Shown in pieces: positions 17,546 to 25,890 of a DNA stretch of 64,000 nucleotides (position 1 is its first letter; every line of letters starts with the position of its first letter). The position numbers were made by a program, and so were the translations under genes. The notes under the pieces are model-generated. The model made no database searches and was not told where the DNA came from. It saw nothing but the letters and a program-made list of their open reading frames with translations. Source of the stretch: Variovorax sp. RA8 (GTDB lineage Bacteria; Pseudomonadota; Gammaproteobacteria; Burkholderiales; Burkholderiaceae_C). The DNA is taken from positions 868,001-932,000 of the forward strand of contig NZ_LR594662.1 in the NCBI RefSeq assembly GCF_901827175.1, in the 5' to 3' direction.

Positions 17546-18772
17546 TCAAGCCAGCGCCTGCGTGACCCAATGGATCAGCAGCCCCACCAAACCCCCCACC
17601 AACGTCCCATTGACCCGTATGAACTGCAGATCCCGCCCGATGTGCTTCTCCAGTTCCACGCTCATCTCCTCGGCATTCCATTGCCCCACCCGCTCCACGA
17701 TATAGCGCCGGATGTCCTCCCGGTACCGCTCGATGGCGCGAGGCGCGGCATCCACGATCTGCTCATTGATCCAGCGCCGCATCGCCTCGTCGGCCTCCAG
17801 GCGCGCGCCCAGCGTCCCGGCCATTGCGACGATGCGCCGCCGGATCTCCGAGTCGCTCTTCGCGAGGTCCTCGTGCAGCCAGGCCAGCAGCTCGCTCCAG
17901 AGCCCGTGCAGGTATTCGCCGATGGCCGGGTGCGCCTGCAGCTCCGCACGGATGGCTTCGCCGCGGCGCTTGAACTCGGGGTCGGTCTTGAGCTTGTGGA
18001 CGAACTCGTGCATGAATGCGTCGAAGCGCTGCCGCACCGGGTGCGCGGGATCGCCCGCCATCTCGGCGACGGTTCGCGCGGCTGCGGCCACCACCTTGCG
18101 CGTGGCCAGCCGGGCCGTGACCTGGTCGAGGCCGACGTAGCGCAGCGCCCGGATCTCGCGCGCGATGGCCTCGGTGATCTGCACCTGCACCTCCTCGCCC
18201 TCGACCGCTGCCGCGACCTGGGCCAGCAGGTCGTCCAGCAGGGCCTGGTGCCGCCCGTGGGCCGTCAATGCATCCAGGGCCTGGCCCGACAGCCGCGCGA
18301 TGTCGACCTGGGCCAGGCCCGCGGCCGCCGCGCGGCCCAGGAATTCGCGCACGCGCGCGTCGTCGAAGGCCGCCAGGCCGTAGCGCGCCGCGCTCACCAG
18401 GTGGTCGCCGAGCGTCGCGGCATGCGCGGGTTGCGAGAGCCAATGGGCCAGCCGCGCGGCCGGGTCGAGCTGCTCCAGCTTGGCCAGCACCTGCTGCGTG
18501 CTCAGGAAGTTGTTGCAGATGAAGCCGGCCAGACGCGCGCCGATGCGGTCCTTGTTGGACGGGATGATCGCCGTGTGCGGGATGGGCAGCCCCAGTGGGT
18601 GGCGAAAGAGCGCGACCACCGCGAACCAGTCGGCGATCGCGCCCACCATCGCGGCTTCTGCGAAGGCCGCGACGTAGCCCCAGGCGGGATCGGGATGACG
18701 CGCCGCGAGCGCCGTCGCCGCCGCATAGAGCAGGGCGGCGGCGCCGAGCAGGGCGAGGGCGACGCGCTTCAG
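17546..18772 (-). CDS. DUF445 domain membrane protein, apparent CTG start
   Basis: The 408-aa protein matches DUF445 (YjiN-like): an N-terminal membrane segment (LALLGAAALLYAAATALAA), then WGYVAAFAEAAMVGAIADWFAVVALFRHPLG, a long helical region, and a C-terminal helix GTLVGGLVGLLIHWVTQ. The function is unknown. No ATG, GTG or TTG exists at the expected N-terminus. The codon that aligns with the family start is CTG, which overlaps the argE stop as CTGA. The first in-frame ATG lies after the first helix and would remove it. Confidence 0.8.
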   Translation of the reverse strand: MKRVALALLGAAALLYAAATALAARHPDPAWGYVAAFAEAAMVGAIADWFAVVALFRHPLGLPIPHTAIIPSNKDRIGARLAGFICNNFLSTQQVLAKLEQLDPAARLAHWLSQPAHAATLGDHLVSAARYGLAAFDDARVREFLGRAAAAGLAQVDIARLSGQALDALTAHGRHQALLDDLLAQVAAAVEGEEVQVQITEAIAREIRALRYVGLDQVTARLATRKVVAAAARTVAEMAGDPAHPVRQRFDAFMHEFVHKLKTDPEFKRRGEAIRAELQAHPAIGEYLHGLWSELLAWLHEDLAKSDSEIRRRIVAMAGTLGARLEADEAMRRWINEQIVDAAPRAIERYREDIRRYIVERVGQWNAEEMSVELEKHIGRDLQFIRVNGTLVGGLVGLLIHWVTQALA

Positions 18773-19980
18773 CGGATCTCCCGGGTCTGCGCGAGCCCCT
18801 GCAGGAACTGCTCGCAGCGCGCGAGTTGGGCCAGCGTCACGTACTCGTCGGGCTGGTGCGCCTGGGTGATGCTGCCGGGGCCGCACACCACCGTCGGAAT
18901 GCCGGCCTGCTTGAAGAGGCCGGCCTCGGTGCCGAAGGCCACGAGCGTGGTGCCGGCTTCGCCCGCCAGGCGCTGCGCGAGGCGGGTGACGGGGTCCTCG
19001 GCCGTGGTCAGGAAGCTGGGGATCTCGCAGATGGTCTCGAAGCTGAAGCCCGCCTCGGGCGCAATCTTCTTCATGCCGGCCTCGAGGCGGTTGGCGTGCA
19101 GCCGCATTTCCTTCTGCATCTTCTGCGCGTCGGCAGTGGGCAGGTCGCGAAACTCGTAGCGGAACTCGGCGTCGCGCGGCACCACGTTGTCCGCGATGCC
19201 GCCGTGGAACTGGCCGACGCTGGCGGTGCTGTAGGGCACGTCGAAGCCCGCGTAGCGAGGCTCGTCGCGCTCGAAGCCCTCGGCCATGTCGCGCAGCTTG
19301 CCGACCAGGCGCGCCGCCATCTCGATCGCGTTGACCGACCGCGGCGTCAGCGAGGAATGCGCTTCCTTGCCCCGCACGCAGCAGCGGTAGCGGTAGACGC
19401 CCTTGTGCGCGATGGCCGGCACCATCATCGTCGGCTCGCCGACGATGCAGGCCAGCGGGCGGATCCCCTGCTCCTTCATGTCGGCGATCAGCTCGCGCAC
19501 GCCGAAGCAGCCCACCTCCTCGTCGTAGCTGAAGGCGAAGTGCACCGCGAAGGGCGAGTCGCTCTCGATGAAGCGCTGGGCATTGGCCAACGCGATCGCG
19601 ATGAAGCTCTTCATGTCGGCCGAGCCGCGGCCGTAGAGCCGGGGCTCGACCTGCATCGCCTCGCCGTCGTGCTCGTCCTGGGGCCAGTCCTGGACCAGGG
19701 CCGAGAGCGGGTCCACGCTCCAGGCCTGCCCGTCCCAGGGCACGGTGTCGGTGTGGCCGGAGACGATCACGCCCGCCGGCTTGCCCGCGCCCAGCGTGGC
19801 GAACAGGTTGGCCTTGGTCCGGTCGGCGTTGTAGGTGAGGCGGCTGCGCACGCCCAGCCCGGCCAGGTGCTCCCGCGCGAACTCGATCAGCGCCAGGTTG
19901 CTGCGGGTGCTCACGGTGTTCATGCGCACCAGGGTCTGAGCGAAATCGAGGCTGCGGCTGGAGAGGAGGGGGGTCGGCAT
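18769..19980 (-). CDS. argE: Acetylornithine deacetylase
   Basis: The 403-aa M20 metallohydrolase should remove the acetyl group from N-acetylornithine in arginine synthesis. Zinc ligands and catalytic residues are visible in SGHTDTVP (His and Asp), GRGSADMKS (Asp), SYDEEVGC (Glu-Glu) and, near the C-terminus, QAHQPDEYV (His). The dimerisation insert contains GKEAHSSL. Length and motifs fit ArgE better than DapE. It is the first gene of a two-gene unit with the DUF445 protein. Confidence 0.9.
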   Translation of the reverse strand: MPTPLLSSRSLDFAQTLVRMNTVSTRSNLALIEFAREHLAGLGVRSRLTYNADRTKANLFATLGAGKPAGVIVSGHTDTVPWDGQAWSVDPLSALVQDWPQDEHDGEAMQVEPRLYGRGSADMKSFIAIALANAQRFIESDSPFAVHFAFSYDEEVGCFGVRELIADMKEQGIRPLACIVGEPTMMVPAIAHKGVYRYRCCVRGKEAHSSLTPRSVNAIEMAARLVGKLRDMAEGFERDEPRYAGFDVPYSTASVGQFHGGIADNVVPRDAEFRYEFRDLPTADAQKMQKEMRLHANRLEAGMKKIAPEAGFSFETICEIPSFLTTAEDPVTRLAQRLAGEAGTTLVAFGTEAGLFKQAGIPTVVCGPGSITQAHQPDEYVTLAQLARCEQFLQGLAQTREIR

Positions 19981-20020
19981 GCCGGCGATTGTCCCCGGAA
20001 GTCCCGCTTCGGCGCGCCGA

Positions 20021-20117
20021 CATTCGGGAACACCGCGGAACCGGCTTTGCCGGGCCGCTGGTGTTGCCCCCGGTAGGGGGTGGGCGGCTACACGAAGTGA
20101 GCCAACCTGGGGGCGAG
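20021..20117 (-). repeat. Dispersed ~95-bp intergenic repeat, copy D (inverted)
   Basis: Read on the minus strand it matches copy B, including the CCCGAATG end and the CCGGCAAAGCCGG hairpin. It forms a tandem pair with copy E in the opposite orientation to A-B. Confidence 0.9.
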
Positions 20118-20219
20118 CAACATGCCCACCGCGGAACCGGCTTTGCCGGGCCGCTGGTGTGCCCCCGGTGAGGGGGTGGGCGGCTACACCAAGTGAGCCA
20201 ACCTGGGGGCGAGCTTAAT
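20118..20219 (-). repeat. Dispersed ~95-bp intergenic repeat, copy E (inverted)
   Basis: Read on the minus strand it starts with ATTAAGCTCGCCCCC, like copy C, and ends with CGCGGTGGGCATGTTG, the junction seen at the end of copy A. It differs from the others by CACTTGGTG and a one-base deletion in GGGGGCACACC. Confidence 0.9.
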
Positions 20220-20255
20220 CTGGCACGTACTTTCGGCTGAGCCTAGACTCCTCTT

Positions 20256-21470
20256 ATGAAACTCATCGACTCATTGGTCACCCAGGCGGCCGGCATTGCC
20301 ACCGTCCGCCGCGACCTGCATGCCCATCCCGAACTCTGCTTCCAGGAGCAGCGCACCGCCGACGTGGTGGCGGCCAAGCTCACCGAATGGGGCATTCCCG
20401 TCCACCGCGGCCTGGCCACCACCGGCGTGATCGGCATCGTGAAGAACGGCAGCAGCCCGCGGGCCGTCGGGTTGCGCGCCGACATGGACGCGCTGCCGGT
20501 CACCGAGCTCAACACCTTCGCCCATGCCAGCAAGCACCCCGGCAAGATGCACGCCTGCGGCCATGACGGCCACACCGCGATGCTGCTGGCGGCAGCGCAG
20601 CACCTGGCGAAGCACCGCAACTTCGACGGCACGGTCTACCTGATCTTCCAGCCGGCCGAAGAGGGCGGCGGCGGAGCGCGCGAGATGGTCAAGGAAGGTC
20701 TCTTCGAGCAGTTCCCGATGGAGGCCGTGTTCGGCATGCACAACTGGCCCGGCATGAAGGCCGGCCAGTTCGCCGTCAGTCCCGGGCCGGCGATGGCCTC
20801 GAGCAACGAGTTCACCATCACCATCCGCGGCAAGGGCGGTCATGCAGCGCTGCCGCACACCGGCATCGATCCGGTGCCGATCGCCTGCGAGATGGTGCAG
20901 GCCTTCCAGACCATCATCACCCGCAACAAGAAGCCGACGGAGGCCGGGGTGATCTCCGTCACGATGATCCACGGCGGCGAAGCCAGCAACGTGATCCCCG
21001 ACTGCTGCGAGCTCAAGGGAACGGTCCGCACCTTCACGCTGGAGGTGCTCGACCTGATCGAGGCGCGGATGAAGAAAATTGCCGAGCATGTGAGCGCGGC
21101 GCACGAGGCCGAGTGCGACTTCCATTTCCATCGCAACTACCCGCCCACCATCAACACCGCCGCCGAGGCGAACTTCGCGCGCCGCGTGATGGCCGGCATC
21201 GTCGGCGAGGAGAACGTGCTGGTGCAGGAGCCCGCGATGACGGCGGAGGACTTCGCCTTCATGCTGCAGGCCCGGCCCGGCGCCTATGCCTTCATCGGCA
21301 ACGGCGACGGCAGCCACCGCGACCTGCACCACGGCGGCGGCCCCTGCATGCTGCACAACGCGAGCTACGACTTCAACGACGACCTGATCCCCCTGGGCGC
21401 GACCTGCTGGGTGCGGCTGGCCGAGGAGTTCCTCGGCGGCCCCGCGCTGCCCGGGGAGCGCGCTGCATGA
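20256..21470 (+). CDS. M20 aminoacylase / hippurate hydrolase family protein
   Basis: The 404-aa amidohydrolase resembles HipO/IAA-amino-acid hydrolases: RRDLHAHPELCFQE at the start, metal site GLRADMDALPV, HACGHDGHTAMLL, the catalytic pair FQPAEEGGGGA, and a final His in DLHHGGGPCMLHN. It should cleave N-acyl amino acids in the cytoplasm. It overlaps the next peptidase gene by four bases, so the two probably degrade amide or peptide nutrients together. The substrate is unknown. Confidence 0.9.
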   Translation: MKLIDSLVTQAAGIATVRRDLHAHPELCFQEQRTADVVAAKLTEWGIPVHRGLATTGVIGIVKNGSSPRAVGLRADMDALPVTELNTFAHASKHPGKMHACGHDGHTAMLLAAAQHLAKHRNFDGTVYLIFQPAEEGGGGAREMVKEGLFEQFPMEAVFGMHNWPGMKAGQFAVSPGPAMASSNEFTITIRGKGGHAALPHTGIDPVPIACEMVQAFQTIITRNKKPTEAGVISVTMIHGGEASNVIPDCCELKGTVRTFTLEVLDLIEARMKKIAEHVSAAHEAECDFHFHRNYPPTINTAAEANFARRVMAGIVGEENVLVQEPAMTAEDFAFMLQARPGAYAFIGNGDGSHRDLHHGGGPCMLHNASYDFNDDLIPLGATCWVRLAEEFLGGPALPGERAA

Positions 21471-22591
21471 TCGGCGTCGGCGAAGCCTTTGCGCCCCGCT
21501 ACGCGCTGGCTCGCCAGAAGTTCCTGCAGGGCTGCGCCGCGGCGGGACTGGCGGTGCGCTCCCATGTGCACCCGCTCCTGGGCCGCGATGGCGAGGAGCT
21601 GGCCATCGACGTGGCGCTCGACGGCGACGCGCAGGCCGAGAGCCTGCTGATCGTGAGCAGCGGCTGCCACGGCGTGGAGGGCCATTGCGGCAGCGGCGTG
21701 CAGGTGTTCGCGCTGCACGACGCCGAGTGGCGCGAGAAGGCGCGCGACCAGGGCGTGGCAGTGCTGTACGTGCACGCGCTGAACCCGTACGGCTTCTCGC
21801 ACAGCCGGCGCGTCACGCACGAGAACGTGGACCTGAACCGCAATTTCCTCGACTTCTCGCAGCCGCTGCCGGTGAACGAGGCCTACGCCAGCCTGCATGC
21901 GCTGCTGCTGCCCGAGCAGTGGCCACCGTCGGCGGCCAACCAGGCGGAGATCGATGCCCTCATCGCGCGCGAGGGGCTGGGCTTCTACCAGGCCGCCGTG
22001 ACGCGCGGGCAGTACCAGTTCCCCGACGGTCTGTTCTACGGCGGCAATGCGCCCACGTGGAGCAACAGGGCCGTGCGCGAGGTGCTGCGCACGCATGCGG
22101 GCCGGGCGCGTCGCGTCGGCTGGATCGACCTGCACACCGGCCTGGGGTCCAACGGCATCGGCGAGCGCATCTTCGCCGGCCGGGACGACAAGGTCGCGTA
22201 TGCAAGGGCGAATGCGTGGTGGGGCACGGCAGCGGCGCCGGTCACCTCGATGTATGACGGCTCCTCGACCTCCGCCTACCTGACCGGGCTGATGTGCTAC
22301 GCCCTGGACGACGAATGCCCCCAGGCCGAGCACACCTCGATCGCACTGGAATACGGCACCGAGCCGATGCTTGAAGTGACCGCGGCGCTGCGCGGGGACC
22401 ATTGGCTGCATCGCCACCCCCGGGCACCGGCCGAGCTGGCCGAGGCCATCCGCACCCGCATGCTCGCCGCCTTCTACAGCGACACCGACGCCTGGCGCGG
22501 GCAGGTGATCAGCCAGGCGCGGCAAGCGATGTTCCAGGCGGTGGATGGCCTGGCGGGGGTTGCTCCCTCTCCCGCAGAGAGAGGGAGTTGA
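21467..22591 (+). CDS. DUF2817 / M14-like metallopeptidase
   Basis: The 374-aa protein belongs to the DUF2817 branch of zinc carboxypeptidases. Candidate zinc ligands are in SSGCHGVEGHCG (HxxE); substrate-binding residues are in VDLNRNFLDF; a further His is in WIDLHTGLG; and the likely catalytic Glu is in ALEYGTEP. The start ATG overlaps the stop of the aminoacylase gene (ATGA), which fixes it. The last codons encode an added APSPAERGS tail because the frame runs through a hairpin-forming sequence. Confidence 0.83.
   Translation: MIGVGEAFAPRYALARQKFLQGCAAAGLAVRSHVHPLLGRDGEELAIDVALDGDAQAESLLIVSSGCHGVEGHCGSGVQVFALHDAEWREKARDQGVAVLYVHALNPYGFSHSRRVTHENVDLNRNFLDFSQPLPVNEAYASLHALLLPEQWPPSAANQAEIDALIAREGLGFYQAAVTRGQYQFPDGLFYGGNAPTWSNRAVREVLRTHAGRARRVGWIDLHTGLGSNGIGERIFAGRDDKVAYARANAWWGTAAAPVTSMYDGSSTSAYLTGLMCYALDDECPQAEHTSIALEYGTEPMLEVTAALRGDHWLHRHPRAPAELAEAIRTRMLAAFYSDTDAWRGQVISQARQAMFQAVDGLAGVAPSPAERGS
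22563..22587. terminator. Hairpin shared by convergent genes, inside the end of the DUF2817 CDS
   Basis: A perfect 9-bp stem CTCCCTCTC / GAGAGGGAG with a 7-base loop lies immediately before the stop codon of the plus-strand gene and eight bases beyond the stop of the minus-strand gene. There is no long T-tract. A bidirectional terminator is likely. Confidence 0.5.
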
Positions 22592-22594
22592 ACC

Positions 22595-23719
22595 TCAAGT
22601 CCGGATGCGACCGTCGCCCGTGATCATCGACAGCTCCACGAACTTCGACGCGACGTGGTTGCGCGGCGAGAAGGAGACCTCGAAGCCGCCGAACTGCTGC
22701 CGGTCGATGCTCTCCAGCCCCGCGATCAGGCCCTCGCGCGTGAGCTTGCCGGGAGCGCGGCGCAGGCCCTCGGCCAGCACCTTGGCGGCCAGGTAGCCTT
22801 CCATGCTCGAGAAGTTGGACTGCACCGTGCCGCTGCTCTTCTTCACCGCCTCGTTGAACTCGCGCGTGATGCCGTTCGCCGCGTAATAGGGAGAGGGCAC
22901 GACCTGCGTGACGACCACCCCGGCGCCGTCCTTGCCCAGTTCGTCGGCCAGGGCCTGCGTGCCGACGAAGGACACGTTGTAGAAGGTGCCGCCATAGCCC
23001 GCCTTGCGCGCCTCGCGGATGAAGGCGGCGCAGGACTTGTAGGCGCTGACCTGGACCACGGCGTCCGGCTTGGCCGCCACGATGGTCTTCACCGCCGCCG
23101 CGACGTCGACCGTGTTGCGCTCCACCGTGGCCAGGGCCGCCGGCTTCAGGTCGAGCTGCGAGAGCGCGAGCGTCACGCCGTCCAGGCCGGCCTTGCCGTA
23201 GGCATCGTTCTGGTAGAAGACCGCGATCTTCTTCAGGCCCAGGTGGGTGAGCTGCTTGACGATCAGCGCCGTCTCGTCGTTGTACGAGGCGCGCAGGTGG
23301 AACACGTTGCGGTGGAAGGGCTCGCGCAGCGCCATCGCGCCGGTGAAGGGCGCGATGAAGGGCACCCTGGCATTCACCGCCAGCGGCAAGGCGGCCAGGC
23401 TGGTGGGCGTGCCGATGTAGCCGAAGAGTGCGAATGCCTCCTCGTCGATCAGCTTCTTCGTGTTGGCGGCGCAGCGCTCGGGTTCGTAGCCGTCGTCCAG
23501 GAACTTGATCTGCACGTCGCGGTGGCCGGGCTGCGCGTTGTACTGGTCGAGGTACAGCTTGGCGCCCTGGTGGAACTGGATGCCCAACTGCGCCGCCGGC
23601 CCGCTGAAGGGCGCCGACTGGCCCAGCATGACGGGCGCTTCGCTCTGGGCCCTCGCAATGCCGAAGCCGCCGAGTGCCGCAGCACCCGCCGCGATTGAAA
23701 AGTGCCTGCGATGGATCAT
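22595..23719 (-). CDS. Branched-chain amino acid-type ABC transporter substrate-binding protein
   Basis: The 374-aa periplasmic protein is of the LivJ/Peripla_BP_6 family. The signal sequence starts MIHRRHFSIAAGAAALGG and ends near ARAQ. The mature part begins MLGQSAPFSGPAAQLG and has GYIGTPTSLAALPL and FYQNDAYGKAGLDGV, standard for the family. No permease or ATPase genes adjoin it, so it is an orphan receptor. The start was chosen at the signal peptide; a longer frame upstream adds only basic residues. It is divergent from the molybdopterin oxidoreductase gene. Confidence 0.88.
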   Translation of the reverse strand: MIHRRHFSIAAGAAALGGFGIARAQSEAPVMLGQSAPFSGPAAQLGIQFHQGAKLYLDQYNAQPGHRDVQIKFLDDGYEPERCAANTKKLIDEEAFALFGYIGTPTSLAALPLAVNARVPFIAPFTGAMALREPFHRNVFHLRASYNDETALIVKQLTHLGLKKIAVFYQNDAYGKAGLDGVTLALSQLDLKPAALATVERNTVDVAAAVKTIVAAKPDAVVQVSAYKSCAAFIREARKAGYGGTFYNVSFVGTQALADELGKDGAGVVVTQVVPSPYYAANGITREFNEAVKKSSGTVQSNFSSMEGYLAAKVLAEGLRRAPGKLTREGLIAGLESIDRQQFGGFEVSFSPRNHVASKFVELSMITGDGRIRT

Positions 23720-23790
23720 CGTGAAAACTCCAGAGCGCCGCCGCGGCGCAGAACTTAGACTCGACCGGTCCACTCATCGCCCGGCCACCC

Positions 23791-25821
23791 ATGAATTCCC
23801 CGACCCAGGTGCTCGGCGCCTGTCCCCACGACTGCCCCGACACCTGCTCCCTCGTGACCACCGTGCAGGACGGCCGGGCCGTCAGGCTGCAGGGGAACCC
23901 GGCGCATCCGCACACGGCCGGCGTGCTTTGCACCAAGGTCTCGCGCTACATCGAACGAAACGACCATCCCGAACGGCTGCTGCAGCCCTTGAAGCGGGTC
24001 GGGCCCAAGGGCGGCGGCCGGTTCGAACCCGTGAGCTGGGACGCGGCCCTCTCCGACATCGCCGAACGCCTGAATCTGCTATGGCGTAACAATTCGTCAG
24101 AATCGATTCTGCCCTACAGCTATGCGGGAACGATGGGTCTTGTGCAGGGCGAGTCGATGGATCGTCGTTTTTTCCACAAGTTAGGTGCGTCGCTGCTGGA
24201 CCGCACCATCTGCTCGACCGCCGGGGGTGAGGCTTTAAGTTTTACTCTGGGTGGCAAGGTCGGCATGCGCGTCCAGTTCTTCGCCGAGGCGAAGCTGATC
24301 CTGATCTGGGGCAGCAACTCGATCGCCAGCAATCTGCATTTCTGGCGCCATGCGCAGGCCGCCAAGCGCGCGGGTGCCAGGCTGGTGTGCATCGACCCGC
24401 GCCGGACCGAGACCGCCGACAAGTGCGACGAGCACATCGCGCTCCTGCCGGGCACCGATGCGGCGCTGGCCTTCGCGCTGATGCACGAGCTGATCGTCAA
24501 CGACTGGCTGGACCACGACTACATAGAGCGTCACACCCTCGGCTGGGAGCAACTGCGCGAGCGCGCCCTGCAATGGTCGCCGGCCCGCGCCGCAGCGGTC
24601 TGCGGCGTGCCCGAGGCACAGATCGTCGCGCTGGCCCGCGCCTACGGCACCACGAGGCCGGCGGCGATCCGGCTCAACTACGGCATGCAGCGGGTGCGCG
24701 GGGGCGGCAATGCGGCGCGCGCCATCGCCTGCCTCCCTGCGCTGGTCGGCGCCTGGCGCGAGCGCGCGGGCGGGCTGCTGCTGAGCAGCTCGGGCCAGTT
24801 CCCGGTGGACCGCGCCGCGCTGCAGCGGCCCGACCTGCTGGCGGGGCGGCGGCCGCGCACCATCAACATGAGCGCGATCGGCGATGCGCTGCTCGACACC
24901 GCAAACCCGATCCGGGCGCTGGTGGTCTACAACAGCAACCCGGTGGCGGTTGCGCCGGATTCGGCCAGGGTGGTGGCTGGCTTCGCGCGCGAGGACCTGT
25001 TCACCGTGGTGCTCGAGCAGTTCCAGACCGACACCGCCGACTACGCCGACTACCTGCTGCCGGCCACCACCCAGCTCGAACACTGGGACATCCACACCAG
25101 CTACGGCCACACCGATGTGCTGCTCAACCGGCCCGCGCTGGCGCCGCGCGGTGAGGCGCGCAGCAACGCCTGGGTGTTCCGCGAGCTGGCGCGCCGCATG
25201 GGCTTCGACGAGCCCTGCTTCTCCGACGACGACGAGACGCTGTGCCGCACCGCCTTCGCGCCCGGCGCGATCGACGTCGAGGAACTGCAGGCCCAGGGCT
25301 TCACCAGCCTGAAGCTGCCGGAGGCGCCGTTTGCCGAAGGGGGCTTTCCCACGCCCTCGGGCCGCTGCGAATTCTTCAGCGCGAGCCTCGCGGCCCAGGG
25401 CCAGGACGGCCTGCCCGACCACGTCCCCAACTACGAGCCGGCCGGCAGCTCGACGGAGTTTCCGCTCGCGATGATCTCGCCGCCGGCGCGCAACTTCCTC
25501 AACTCGAGCTTCGTGAACGTGAAGAGCCTGCGCGCGATCGAGGGCGAACCGCTGCTCGAGATCCACCAGGACGATGCTGCCGCGCGCGGGATCGTCGACG
25601 GCGCGATGGTGCGCGTGTTCAACCGCCGCGGCGAGCATCGCTGCCGCGCGGAGGTCTCGCGCCGCGCGCGGCCCGGCGTGGTGCACGGGCTGGGGATCTG
25701 GTGGCGCAAGCTCGGTGCGGACGGCACGAACGTCAACCAGCTCACCAGCCAGCGGCTGACCGACATCGGTCGCGGGCCCACCTTCTATGACTGCCTGGTC
25801 GAGGTCATGCCCGATGCCTGA
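23791..25821 (+). CDS. Molybdopterin-dependent oxidoreductase with [4Fe-4S] cluster
   Basis: The 676-aa enzyme begins with a four-Cys cluster motif, CPHDCPDTC (Cys11, 15, 19) plus Cys47 in GVLCTK. It then has the molybdopterin oxidoreductase core (WDAALSDIAERL, LIWGSNSIASN, VCIDPRRTETADKCDEHI, LPGTDAALAFALMHELI, VVYNSNPVAVAP) and the C-terminal dinucleotide-binding domain (HQDDAAARGIVDGAMVRVFN). There is no Tat signal, so it is cytoplasmic. It resembles the soluble formate-dehydrogenase/nitrate-reductase-like YyaE group of unknown substrate. Confidence 0.88.
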   Translation: MNSPTQVLGACPHDCPDTCSLVTTVQDGRAVRLQGNPAHPHTAGVLCTKVSRYIERNDHPERLLQPLKRVGPKGGGRFEPVSWDAALSDIAERLNLLWRNNSSESILPYSYAGTMGLVQGESMDRRFFHKLGASLLDRTICSTAGGEALSFTLGGKVGMRVQFFAEAKLILIWGSNSIASNLHFWRHAQAAKRAGARLVCIDPRRTETADKCDEHIALLPGTDAALAFALMHELIVNDWLDHDYIERHTLGWEQLRERALQWSPARAAAVCGVPEAQIVALARAYGTTRPAAIRLNYGMQRVRGGGNAARAIACLPALVGAWRERAGGLLLSSSGQFPVDRAALQRPDLLAGRRPRTINMSAIGDALLDTANPIRALVVYNSNPVAVAPDSARVVAGFAREDLFTVVLEQFQTDTADYADYLLPATTQLEHWDIHTSYGHTDVLLNRPALAPRGEARSNAWVFRELARRMGFDEPCFSDDDETLCRTAFAPGAIDVEELQAQGFTSLKLPEAPFAEGGFPTPSGRCEFFSASLAAQGQDGLPDHVPNYEPAGSSTEFPLAMISPPARNFLNSSFVNVKSLRAIEGEPLLEIHQDDAAARGIVDGAMVRVFNRRGEHRCRAEVSRRARPGVVHGLGIWWRKLGADGTNVNQLTSQRLTDIGRGPTFYDCLVEVMPDA

Positions 25822-25890
25822 GGTGCCGGCATGAGCCCCCGCCCGGCCGCTCCGAAGCGGGCTCGTGCCGGAGCCGAAGGCGGTTGCCTG

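Noticed and set aside
17546..20023. One long minus-strand frame that would fuse DUF445 with sequence overlapping argE
   Set aside because: Upstream of the DUF445 N-terminus the frame is Arg/Pro/Gly-rich and out of register with argE, which has complete zinc motifs in its own frame.
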